Shown: one piece after another, positions 1 to 6,471 of the stretch
Layout: each line of letters begins with the position of its first letter
How positions within the stretch are numbered: the stretch's first letter is position 1
Assembly: GCA_024642025.1 (NCBI GenBank)
Contig: JAHEBY010000137.1
Location: 1 to 7,210 of the forward strand
Reading direction: 5' to 3'
Length of the DNA: 7,210 nt
From: Comamonadaceae bacterium
GTDB taxonomy: Bacteria; Pseudomonadota; Gammaproteobacteria; Burkholderiales; Burkholderiaceae_C
Position numbers and translations under genes: made by a program
The notes under the pieces: model-generated
The model's input: only the letters and a program-made list of their open reading frames with translations
Database searches by the model: none
Told to the model about the DNA's origin: nothing

Positions 1-5
1 GTTTT

Positions 6-19
6 TGTAAACATTCATT
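6..19 (+). promoter_or_regulatory. Possible LacI-family half-operator at the window edge
   Basis: The sequence TGTAAAC (6-12) matches the left half of the generic LacI/GalR operator pattern TGWAANCGNTNWCA. The right half is poor: A replaces the central G, and the terminal CA is TT. It lies 33 bases upstream of the Shine-Dalgarno of the first transporter gene, where an operator would make sense, and a LacI-type gene ends the cluster. No convincing -35/-10 pair can be assigned in the 51 bases visible, so the promoter is probably further upstream, outside the window. One half-site can easily arise by chance. Confidence 0.25.
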
Positions 20-40
20 CTTGCTTTGTCACAACCCGTT

Positions 41-46
41 AGGAGA
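41..46 (+). promoter_or_regulatory. Strong Shine-Dalgarno for the solute-binding protein, deciding a GTG start
   Basis: AGGAGA sits 5 bases before the GTG at 52. It is the strongest ribosome binding site in the window. It fixes the GTG as the start, which in turn gives a well-formed signal peptide. Strong translation fits the usual need for excess binding protein over membrane components in ABC importers. Confidence 0.85.
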
Positions 47-51
47 CTTCA

Positions 52-1326
52 GTGAAAAAACTGCCTGGAAAATCGACCCTCGTATTTGTCGCACTGATCG
101 CTGCATCTGCCGCGTTCAGCGCAAGCGCGCAAAACGTTTTGCTCTGGTCCACACAGGCCAGTAAGGTCACCGAGCAAAAAGCCATGCAAGAGATGGTCTT
201 CAAGGGTGCAACCGTGCCCACCGATTTCATCGCCAATCAAGAAGGCCCGTACGTCACGCGTCTCACGGCCGAGCTCCAGGCCGGCAAAGGCAGTATCGGC
301 GTTCTGGGCGCTTTGCACGGCCAGCTGGCCACCAACTCCAAAGATCTGGTTGACCTGAGCAGCATCGCCAAGGGTCTCAAAGTCGGCGCGTCCTACATGA
401 AGCTGGGCAAGCTGGGCACCAATGAGCAAAAGTACATCCCCTGGATGCAGGCCACGTACGTGATGGCCGCCAATCGCAAGGCTCTGCCTTACCTGCCTAA
501 AGGTGCTGACATCAACGCCCTGACGTACGACCAGCTGGTGCAATGGTCCAAGAACCTGGCCGAAAAAACCGGCTCACCCAAGTTCGGTTTTCCGGCCGGC
601 CCTCAGGGCCTGAAGCATCGATTCTTCCAGGGTTTCCTTTACCCCTCCTATGCCAACTCGGCTGTGACCGAGTTTCGGTCACCCCAAGCCGTCAAAGGCT
701 GGGAAATGATGAAAGAGTTGTGGAAGTACACCAACCCCGCATCGACGGGCTACAACTTTATGCAAGAGCCCTTGCTATCTGATCAGGTCTGGGTGGCGTT
801 TGACCACATTGCCCGTCTGTCCGATGCCTTCAACCAGCGTCCGGGCGACTTCGTAGCGTTCCCTGCCCCGGCAGGCCCAACGGGTCGCGGATTCATGCCC
901 GTGCTGGCCGGCCTGGCGATTCCAAAAACCGCGCCCGACCGTGCAGCCAGCGAACGCCTCATCACTTACCTGCTGCAACCCGAAGTTCAGCTCAAAACAC
1001 TGCAGGCCACCAACTTTTTCCCATCTTTGGATGTTGAGATCCCTGCGAATATCTCGGTGGCCGCGCGCCTGACCGGTGAAGCCGTAGCACGTCAAGTGGC
1101 AGCCAAAGATGCCAACCCCGGCCTGTTGCCCGTAGGCTTGGGCGAACTCGGCGGCAAATTTAACCAGGTCTATGTAGACGCTTTTGAGCGCATCGTGCTG
1201 GCCAAACAGCCTATCAAAGCCGTACTCGACACCCAAGCAGATGCGCTACGCAAGATCATGGTCGACGCCAACGCCCCTTGTTGGGAGCCCGATGTGCCTT
1301 CCAAAGGTGCCTGCCCTGTCAAGTAA
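52..1326 (+). CDS. Periplasmic sugar-type ABC transporter solute-binding protein
   Basis: This is the extracellular solute-binding protein that would capture the substrate in the periplasm and deliver it to the permeases encoded downstream. It has 424 residues, the usual size for carbohydrate (CUT1, MalE-like) binding proteins. The N-terminus is a classic Sec signal peptide: KK at 2-3, a hydrophobic core at about 9-22, and an ASA|QN cleavage site after residue 26. There is no lipobox cysteine, so the mature protein should be soluble. The stretch around 265-290 (FPAPAGPTGRG, then LAGLAIPKTA) is typical of this family. Two cysteines near the C-terminus (C410 and C421) may form a disulfide. The GTG start is supported by AGGAGA just upstream. 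The gene leads the operon and is separated from the permease genes by a structured 143-bp gap. The family is clear; the substrate cannot be read from this protein alone and is inferred from the hydrolase gene downstream. Confidence 0.93.
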   Translation: MKKLPGKSTLVFVALIAASAAFSASAQNVLLWSTQASKVTEQKAMQEMVFKGATVPTDFIANQEGPYVTRLTAELQAGKGSIGVLGALHGQLATNSKDLVDLSSIAKGLKVGASYMKLGKLGTNEQKYIPWMQATYVMAANRKALPYLPKGADINALTYDQLVQWSKNLAEKTGSPKFGFPAGPQGLKHRFFQGFLYPSYANSAVTEFRSPQAVKGWEMMKELWKYTNPASTGYNFMQEPLLSDQVWVAFDHIARLSDAFNQRPGDFVAFPAPAGPTGRGFMPVLAGLAIPKTAPDRAASERLITYLLQPEVQLKTLQATNFFPSLDVEIPANISVAARLTGEAVARQVAAKDANPGLLPVGLGELGGKFNQVYVDAFERIVLAKQPIKAVLDTQADALRKIMVDANAPCWEPDVPSKGACPVK

Positions 1327-1365
1327 GCCCAAAGACCAATAGGCTGCACCCCGGCCTGAAATGCT

Positions 1366-1400
1366 CCCAACGAAGTCCCAACGCGACGACCTTCGTTGGG
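1366..1400 (+). repeat. Perfect 10-bp inverted repeat (stem-loop) after the binding-protein gene
   Basis: CCCAACGAAG (1366-1375) pairs perfectly with CTTCGTTGGG (1391-1400) across a 15-base loop. The loop itself starts with a second copy of TCCCAACG (1365-1372 and 1376-1383), so the right arm could instead pair with the inner copy in a 7-bp stem. The element begins 39 bases after the binding-protein stop codon. No T-run follows directly; the nearest (TTTTT, 1418-1422) is 17 bases past the stem, so this is not a canonical intrinsic terminator. By analogy with the malE-malF gap and other importer operons, it may protect the 3' end of the upstream mRNA or reduce read-through into the permease genes. 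That role is inferred. Confidence 0.6.
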
Positions 1401-1423
1401 CGCCTTCGATTCTCCAGTTTTTG

Positions 1424-1441
1424 CGTCTCAGGATTGAGGCG
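1424..1441 (+). repeat. Second small stem-loop before the first permease gene
   Basis: CGTCTCA (1424-1430) pairs with TGAGGCG (1435-1441) across a GGAT loop, forming 7 base pairs including one G-U. It lies 28 bases before the permease start and 14 bases before its weak Shine-Dalgarno. It could add to the structure of this gap or affect translation of the permease, but short hairpins like this also occur by chance. Confidence 0.35.
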
Positions 1442-1469
1442 GGTTCTTCGCACTTGAAAGTCCATCGCC

Positions 1470-2318
1470 ATGAACAACAAATCACTGCCCTACTGGCTGA
1501 TTGCGCCCGCTACGCTCTTCATCGCGGCCATGTTTATCTATCCGTTCGGGTTAGTGACGCTACAGGCCTTCACCGGTAGCGAAGGCGGCTTTTCGCTGCA
1601 AAACTTTCACACAATGGTTGATCATTGGAAGTTCAGGACTGCCATAGGAAACACTTTTTTGCTGGTGCTATGTGTAGTCCCGCTTCAATTGATATTGGCC
1701 CTGAGCCTGGCGCAGATGCTGGCGCGCATTCAGCGTGGTCGCGATGTGTTGCTGTATATCTGGACTATTCCCTTGGGCATCTCGGATCTGGCCGCTGGCA
1801 TCATCTGGCTGGCCATTTTTGAGCAGGCTGGCTTTCTGAACTCCATGCTGACCAGCCTCGGATGGGTCAATGCCCCTATCTCTTTTCTGGGCTACGAAGA
1901 CGCGAGCACGATCCTGATTGCAGTAGTGCTCGCTGAAGTCTGGCGCGCAACCGCCATTGTTCTGGTGATTCTGGTCTCCGGCATGGGTCTGATTCCCAAG
2001 GAGTACAACGAGGCCGCCGAAGTGTTTGGAGCGGGGGCCTGGGCCAAGTTTTTCCGCATCACGCTGCCGCTGCTCAAGCCCAGCCTGCAAACCGCCTTGA
2101 TCTTGCGCACCATCCTGGCATTCGAGGTGTTCGCCGTGGTGGCTGTCCTTTCAGGCACCCAGTTTCCGGTGCTCATGGGTGAAACCTTCCAGTGGCAATT
2201 TGCGCTGCAAGACGGCAAAGTTGCGGCGGCCTACGCCATGGTCATCCTCGCCGTCTCCTTACTTTCCACGCTGTTTTATCTCCGGGTTTTGCGTACACCC
2301 CAAGGAGTCAAAGCATGA
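1470..2318 (+). CDS. ABC transporter permease, MalF-type inner-membrane subunit
   Basis: One of the two membrane subunits forming the translocation channel of the importer. It has 282 residues with six predicted membrane helices, at about 9-31, 60-84, 92-117, 147-170, 207-228 and 251-270. Between helices 4 and 5 lies the EAA coupling loop that docks on the ATPase: EAAEVFGAGAWAKFFRITLP at 181-200, with the conserved E-A-A, G187 and the closing I-x-LP. It lacks the large periplasmic insert of enterobacterial MalF, as is common in CUT1 permeases outside maltose systems. The ATG at 1470 follows a weak Shine-Dalgarno, GAAAG (1456-1460), and the first helix begins directly after it. The stop overlaps the next permease start, so the two are almost certainly translationally coupled. 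Confidence 0.92.
   Translation: MNNKSLPYWLIAPATLFIAAMFIYPFGLVTLQAFTGSEGGFSLQNFHTMVDHWKFRTAIGNTFLLVLCVVPLQLILALSLAQMLARIQRGRDVLLYIWTIPLGISDLAAGIIWLAIFEQAGFLNSMLTSLGWVNAPISFLGYEDASTILIAVVLAEVWRATAIVLVILVSGMGLIPKEYNEAAEVFGAGAWAKFFRITLPLLKPSLQTALILRTILAFEVFAVVAVLSGTQFPVLMGETFQWQFALQDGKVAAAYAMVILAVSLLSTLFYLRVLRTPQGVKA
2302..2307 (+). promoter_or_regulatory. Shine-Dalgarno deciding the start of the second permease
   Basis: AAGGAG lies inside the end of the first permease gene, 7 bases before the ATG at 2315. It selects that ATG over an in-frame start 41 codons further upstream, whose extra residues would only be an out-of-frame reading of the preceding gene. Confidence 0.8.
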
Positions 2319-3175
2319 CTGCCATCACTCTCAACGCGGTTGACAGCGCCGGTGTTCGCACCATCAGGCAACAGCAGGCCACCACCCGCCGCATTCTTTT
2401 CTGGTGCGCGCTGATGGCGTCGCTGTGGATCCTGGTGCCGCTGTATTTGCTCGTGATCAATGCTTTCTCGTCGCCCGAAGCGATAGACCATTTCCCCAAG
2501 TCGTTTTTGCCAGAGGGCGATATCGGCAGCCTGAAATACTTGCTGGAGTTCCAGGGTGTCCTGGCAGCATTGATCAACTCCCTGATTGTTGCCGCCATGA
2601 CCATGGTCGCCTCCATAGGGCTGGGTGCCCCGGCCGGGTACGCATTGGCCCGTTACGAGTTTCGTGGCAAAGGCACCTTCCGCATGCTCATCATGCTCAC
2701 CCGCGCATTTCCCCTGCCGTTGCTGGCCTTGCCATTGACCGTCCTGTATATCAAGACCGGTCTGGACGACACACTGTTTGGCCTGGCCCTTGTACACACC
2801 ATGTTGGCGATGCCCTTTGCAGTGTTGATCACCTTCTCCTTGTTCTCCGGCGTGCCGGTGGAGCTTGAAGAGGCGGCCTGGGTCTTTGGCTGCAACAAGG
2901 CGCAAGCTTTTCAGAAAGTGGTCTTTCCCCTGGCGTTGCCCGGCCTGACCGCGTCTGCCGTCTTCGCGTTTGTGATTTCCTGGAACGAGGTGTTTGCCGC
3001 CGCTGTGCTGACCATCCAGAACCGAACGCTCACCGCTTTCCTGTTGCAGAGCCTGGACAGCGCGCCAATTTATCTGAAGTTTGCCGGAGGCCTCCTGTTG
3101 GTGGTGCCTGCTGCGATCTTTATGTTCATGATTCGCAAGCACCTCTTCGCAATGTGGGGCATCTCCAACCGCTGA
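2315..3175 (+). CDS. ABC transporter permease, MalG-type inner-membrane subunit
   Basis: The second channel subunit, pairing with the product of the preceding gene. It has 286 residues. A short, polar cytoplasmic N-terminus (about 1-25) leads into helix 1 (about 28-50). Further helices lie at about 85-111, 122-146, 153-178, 210-232 and 255-275, six in all. The EAA loop is at about 186-209, with E186-A-A, G192 and a closing FPLALPG. The C-terminus (IRKHLFAMWGI) is typical of MalG-like subunits. The start is the ATG whose last two bases are shared with the upstream TGA stop (ATGA overlap), preceded by AAGGAG; this arrangement indicates coupled synthesis of the two permeases in equal amounts. 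Confidence 0.92.
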   Translation: MTAITLNAVDSAGVRTIRQQQATTRRILFWCALMASLWILVPLYLLVINAFSSPEAIDHFPKSFLPEGDIGSLKYLLEFQGVLAALINSLIVAAMTMVASIGLGAPAGYALARYEFRGKGTFRMLIMLTRAFPLPLLALPLTVLYIKTGLDDTLFGLALVHTMLAMPFAVLITFSLFSGVPVELEEAAWVFGCNKAQAFQKVVFPLALPGLTASAVFAFVISWNEVFAAAVLTIQNRTLTAFLLQSLDSAPIYLKFAGGLLLVVPAAIFMFMIRKHLFAMWGISNR

Positions 3176-3206
3176 GCGGCGTCGCGCACCAACACGGACA
3201 CTCACC

Positions 3207-4259
3207 ATGGCTCAAATTCAAATTCAAAACATCGAGAAGCGGTTTGGCGCGTTCCAGGCGCTCAAAGGCATCAATCTGGACATTCAAGACCAGGAATTCA
3301 TGGTCCTGCTAGGAGCTTCGGGTTGCGGAAAATCCACGCTGCTGCGCATTCTGGCGGGCCTGGAAACCGCTGACGAAGGCACGCTGCATGTCGGTGAACG
3401 TCGCATCGATACCCTGCAGGCCAAAGACCGAAAACTCTCAATGGTGTTTCAGAACTACGCAGTGTTCCCCCACCTGACCGTGTTCGAAAACATTGCCTTC
3501 GGCCTGCGCATGCAAAAGCGCCCAGATGCCGAAGTGGCGCAAAAAGTGCAGGCCGTTGCGGAACTGGTACATCTGGAATCCATGTTGCAGCGCTACTCGG
3601 GCCAGCTCTCGGGTGGCCAGCGCCAGCGCGTGGCCCTGGCCCGTGCCCTGGCGGTGGAACCCGGCGTCATTCTGATGGACGAGCCACTGTCCAATCTTGA
3701 TGCTCTGTTGCGTCTGGAGATGCGCGCCGAACTCAAGACCATTTTGTCCAAGAGTAACACCACCACCATCTACGTCACCCACGACCAGGTCGAAGCCATG
3801 AGCCTGGCTGACCGCATCTCCATCATGAATCAGGGTGTGATCGTGCAGTGCGATACGCCGCTGGAGATCTATCGCAACCCGGCCACCACCTTCGTGGCTG
3901 GATTCATCGGAAATCCGCCCATGAACTTCACCGCGGCCACCGCCGTGCAAAACGGCGTGTTCGACACCATGGGCATGCGCATCGCCGGGCCCAAAGGTCA
4001 CACCGCGCTCACCATGGGCGTCCGACCCGAAGACATGGCACCGGGTGACAACGGATTGCAATGTCGTATCGCTGTGATCGAGCCGTTGGGCGCCCACACG
4101 CTGGCCACGGCCTTCGTGGGTGATCAAAAGACCGTCTTCCGCGCCGCACTGGACAGCGCTGGCAGCTACCAACAAGGGCAGAACCTGTCCCTGTTGCCTG
4201 ATCTGAGCCGCGTTCGCTGGTACGACGCCCAGGGCAAGTTGATTCCATTCACCATTTGA
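3207..4259 (+). CDS. ABC transporter ATP-binding protein, MalK/UgpC type
   Basis: The cytoplasmic ATPase that powers the importer. It has 350 residues, within the usual range for MalK/UgpC/MsmK-type subunits. All nucleotide-binding motifs are intact: Walker A GASGCGKST (36-44), Q-loop Q82, signature LSGGQ (134-138), Walker B ILMDE (155-159), D-loop SNLD (162-165) and H-loop H192. From about residue 240 it has the C-terminal TOBE-type regulatory domain found in CUT1 ATPases, with the typical GVRPEDM at about 271-277. The ATG at 3207 lies 31 bases after the permease stop and has no clear Shine-Dalgarno, but starting there places the first strand (IQIQNIEKRFG) exactly where this family begins. 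Because one ATPase can serve several importers, it does not identify the substrate. The C-terminal domain could allow regulation by a partner protein, but no such evidence is visible. Confidence 0.95.
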   Translation: MAQIQIQNIEKRFGAFQALKGINLDIQDQEFMVLLGASGCGKSTLLRILAGLETADEGTLHVGERRIDTLQAKDRKLSMVFQNYAVFPHLTVFENIAFGLRMQKRPDAEVAQKVQAVAELVHLESMLQRYSGQLSGGQRQRVALARALAVEPGVILMDEPLSNLDALLRLEMRAELKTILSKSNTTTIYVTHDQVEAMSLADRISIMNQGVIVQCDTPLEIYRNPATTFVAGFIGNPPMNFTAATAVQNGVFDTMGMRIAGPKGHTALTMGVRPEDMAPGDNGLQCRIAVIEPLGAHTLATAFVGDQKTVFRAALDSAGSYQQGQNLSLLPDLSRVRWYDAQGKLIPFTI

Positions 4260-4273
4260 AGACACCGCATACT

Positions 4274-5563
4274 ATGAACACCGCCGACATGCTGAAAGAA
4301 GCGCAACGCATCCTGACGCTGAACGACAAGGGCCGCTACACCGTGCCCACCCACGGCTTGTACCCTTTCCAGTGGAACTGGGACTCCTGCCTGACCGCCT
4401 TGGGACAGCAGCACTTCGACAATGACCGCGCCTGGCTGGAAGTGGAAACACTGATGGCCCACCAATGGCCGGATGGCATGGTGCCCCACATTGTTTTTCA
4501 CGAGTTGAATGATGGCTATTTTCCCGGCCCAGGTGTCTGGCAGACCGACCGCCCAACCCCGACCACTGGCATCACACAGCCCCCCGTTCTGGGTCTGGTG
4601 CTGGAACAACTCTGGGCCCGCAGTCCGCAAGACGACGCCACCCGCGCGCGCTGCCTGCGTCTGATGGCTGGGGCCGATCGATGGCATCAGTGGTTCTACC
4701 TCTGCCGTGATCCCGAAGACACGGGCCTGGTAGCGCTGCTGCACCCCTGGGAATCCGGACGCGACAACTCCATCGACTGGTTTGAGGCGCTGTCCGCCGT
4801 GCCTATCGACAAAGTCGAGCCTTACCAGCGCCGCGACACGCAACACGTCGATGCCAGCCACCGCCCGACCCAGTTTGAATATGACCGCTATGTGGCTTTG
4901 GTGCAGTGTTTCCGCAACCTGAAGTGGGATAACACCCTGCTGCACGACGCATCGCCCTTCCAGGTGGTGGACCCCGGTTTCAACGCGATCCTGATTCACT
5001 CAGACCAGTGCCTGGCCCGCCTTGCCTCAGCTCTGGGCGAAGCCGCTTTGGCGCGAGCCGCGCAAGCCCGCTGTACGCTGGCCTTGCAGGCCATGGAAAC
5101 ACTATGGAACGGCGACATGGGGCAATACGTCTGCCTCAATCGGCGTACGGGTCAGCTCGTCGACAGCCCCAGCATCGGCGGCTTGCTGCCGGTACTGGTG
5201 TTGCCAGTTGGCCACCCGAAACTGGCCGCCCTGAGCCAGCGCCTGCACCGACTGCTGGACCTCGCCCCGTTTGGCGTGGCCAGCCACTGGCCGGAAGACG
5301 ACCGCTTTGACGGAAAGCGCTACTGGCGTGGGCCCTCGTGGCTGATCGTCAACTATCTGCTCATCAAAGGTTTGATCGAAAGCGGCGAAGAGGCCCTGGC
5401 CGAACGCATCGTGCAAGCCAGCCTGAAGAGCATAGAGGAAAGTGGCTGCTCCGAGTATTACCACCCCATCACGGGCGAAGCACTGGGCGGCGGCACCTTC
5501 ACTTGGACTGCGGCCATGGTGATCGAATTTCTAACCTACCACGCCCAGGCTCTGAGCGATTGA
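4274..5563 (+). CDS. GH63-like glycoside hydrolase, glucosylglycerate/mannosylglycerate hydrolase type
   Basis: A cytoplasmic (alpha/alpha)6-barrel glycosidase of 429 residues with no signal peptide, close to the size of characterised bacterial glucosylglycerate (GgH) and mannosylglycerate (MgH) hydrolases. Those enzymes release glycerate plus glucose or mannose. Visible motifs are YPFQWNWDS (30-38), H72, Y82, Q102, HPWESGRDNS (157-166), YWRGPSW (350-356) and SEYYHPITGE (393-402), then FTWTAA (409-414). D164 is the likely general acid and E394 the likely general base. From memory of the Mycobacterium hassiacum GgH active site (W177/D182, Y375/W376/W381, E419), the spacings here are the same: W159/D164, Y350/W351/W356, E394. 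The ATG at 4274 is preferred, with GAAGA at 4258-4262. A TTG at 4256 overlapping the ATPase stop would add six residues but has no Shine-Dalgarno. Other glycosides, such as glucosylglycerol or a disaccharide, remain possible substrates. Confidence 0.82.
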   Translation: MNTADMLKEAQRILTLNDKGRYTVPTHGLYPFQWNWDSCLTALGQQHFDNDRAWLEVETLMAHQWPDGMVPHIVFHELNDGYFPGPGVWQTDRPTPTTGITQPPVLGLVLEQLWARSPQDDATRARCLRLMAGADRWHQWFYLCRDPEDTGLVALLHPWESGRDNSIDWFEALSAVPIDKVEPYQRRDTQHVDASHRPTQFEYDRYVALVQCFRNLKWDNTLLHDASPFQVVDPGFNAILIHSDQCLARLASALGEAALARAAQARCTLALQAMETLWNGDMGQYVCLNRRTGQLVDSPSIGGLLPVLVLPVGHPKLAALSQRLHRLLDLAPFGVASHWPEDDRFDGKRYWRGPSWLIVNYLLIKGLIESGEEALAERIVQASLKSIEESGCSEYYHPITGEALGGGTFTWTAAMVIEFLTYHAQALSD

Positions 5564-6447
5564 CACTATCGCGTGTCCCGGCCGGTTCTGAGAACAGCGC
5601 AATCGCCGCTGCACTGGCCGCCGTACTGGTATTTTCACTGATCGAGTTGATTATCAAGCGCCTGGTGGCGATCTATCCTTTGCAACAGGTCGTGTTCCTG
5701 CGTGTCGCTTCGTCGCTGCCGCTGATGGGTTTGGCCTTCTGGCACCCCCATCGGCGCCTGGGCGCCGCCGATATGCTGCGCGCACTCCTGACAACCCAAC
5801 GTCCGGGCCTGCATGCGTTGCGCTGCCTGTTCAGCGCGGTGGCCATGACCTGCATTTTTTATGCGGTCGCCCGCATCCCCCTGGGCACCGCCGCCGCCTT
5901 GACCTCCACCACACCATTGTTGTTGCTGGCATGCTCGCCTGTTTTGCTCGGTGAACGCGTCAGTATCGGGCGCTGGATGGGCGTTGCATTGGGTTTTGTC
6001 GGCGTGTGCCTTATGACCGGCCCCCAGCCAACCAACGCCTGGCTAGGCATAGGGAGTGCACTCATGGGCGCCACCGCGACCGCGGGTGTGGTGGTTTGCT
6101 TGCGACTGCTCGCCAGCTACGAAAGCGCCGCCCACACTGCTCTGCTGAATGCATTGGGTATGGGCTTGCTGACTCTGGTGGCTATCGTCATTTTCGGTTG
6201 GGAACCTTTACAAACGAGTCATTGGTTGGAGGTCATTGCGTTGGGCGTGCTCGGTGCCGTGGGTCATCTGGTGATCACTTGGGCGTACCGTCAGGCCCAC
6301 GCGGGTTTGCTGGCTCCACTGGGCTTCACCGCAACCCTGTGGGCCGCTCTGTTTGGCTACTTGTTCTGGGGCGAGACCGTCTCCGCCTGGACCGCGCTGG
6401 GCATGCTGGCGATCGTCATTGGCGGCGTCTGGTCCACCAAACGTTGA
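5560..6447 (+). CDS. EamA/DMT-superfamily transporter with ten membrane helices
   Basis: A drug/metabolite-transporter-family membrane protein of 295 residues made of two EamA repeats (about 14-153 and 163-293), giving about ten predicted helices. Each repeat has the typical GE element near its end (GERVSIGRWMG at 131-141, GETVSAWTALG at 271-281). The proposed start is the TTG at 5560, which shares TGA with the stop of the hydrolase gene (TTGA overlap). It places a short polar stretch before helix 1, and no in-frame ATG or GTG is available before that helix. There is no clear Shine-Dalgarno, so translation probably depends on coupling. The family includes exporters and importers of amino acids, metabolites and drugs. 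The substrate here is unknown; export of a product of glycoside breakdown would be speculative. Confidence 0.85.
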   Translation: MTLSRVPAGSENSAIAAALAAVLVFSLIELIIKRLVAIYPLQQVVFLRVASSLPLMGLAFWHPHRRLGAADMLRALLTTQRPGLHALRCLFSAVAMTCIFYAVARIPLGTAAALTSTTPLLLLACSPVLLGERVSIGRWMGVALGFVGVCLMTGPQPTNAWLGIGSALMGATATAGVVVCLRLLASYESAAHTALLNALGMGLLTLVAIVIFGWEPLQTSHWLEVIALGVLGAVGHLVITWAYRQAHAGLLAPLGFTATLWAALFGYLFWGETVSAWTALGMLAIVIGGVWSTKR

Positions 6448-6471
6448 GCAAAGAGCCAGTACGATTCCACC

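Noticed and set aside
1366..1422. Rho-independent terminator after the binding-protein gene
   Set aside because: The stem is good, but the loop is long (15 bases) and the only T-run is 17 bases past the stem, so it does not fit an intrinsic terminator. It was kept as a stem-loop only.
2192..2314. Upstream in-frame extension of the second permease
   Set aside because: The extra 41 residues overlap the first permease gene out of frame. The ATG at 2315 has a good Shine-Dalgarno and gives the normal family length.
2276..3208. Long minus-strand open frame opposite the second permease gene
   Set aside because: Its translation is rich in Q, H, G and R with no recognisable domain or membrane segment. 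It lies wholly opposite a gene with clear permease motifs, so it reflects GC-rich codon bias on the coding strand.
3438..4265. Minus-strand open frame opposite the ATPase gene
   Set aside because: Low-complexity H/G/Q-rich translation opposite an intact ATPase with all motifs. No start signal or family resemblance.
4166..4999. Minus-strand open frame opposite the hydrolase gene
   Set aside because: No domain is recognisable, and the sense strand encodes conserved glycosidase motifs throughout.
5338..5559. Apparent N-terminal extension of the DMT transporter inside the hydrolase gene
   Set aside because: The 74 extra residues are polar and arginine-rich, come from the hydrolase coding region in another frame, and do not resemble an EamA N-terminus. 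The TTG at 5560 gives the normal length.
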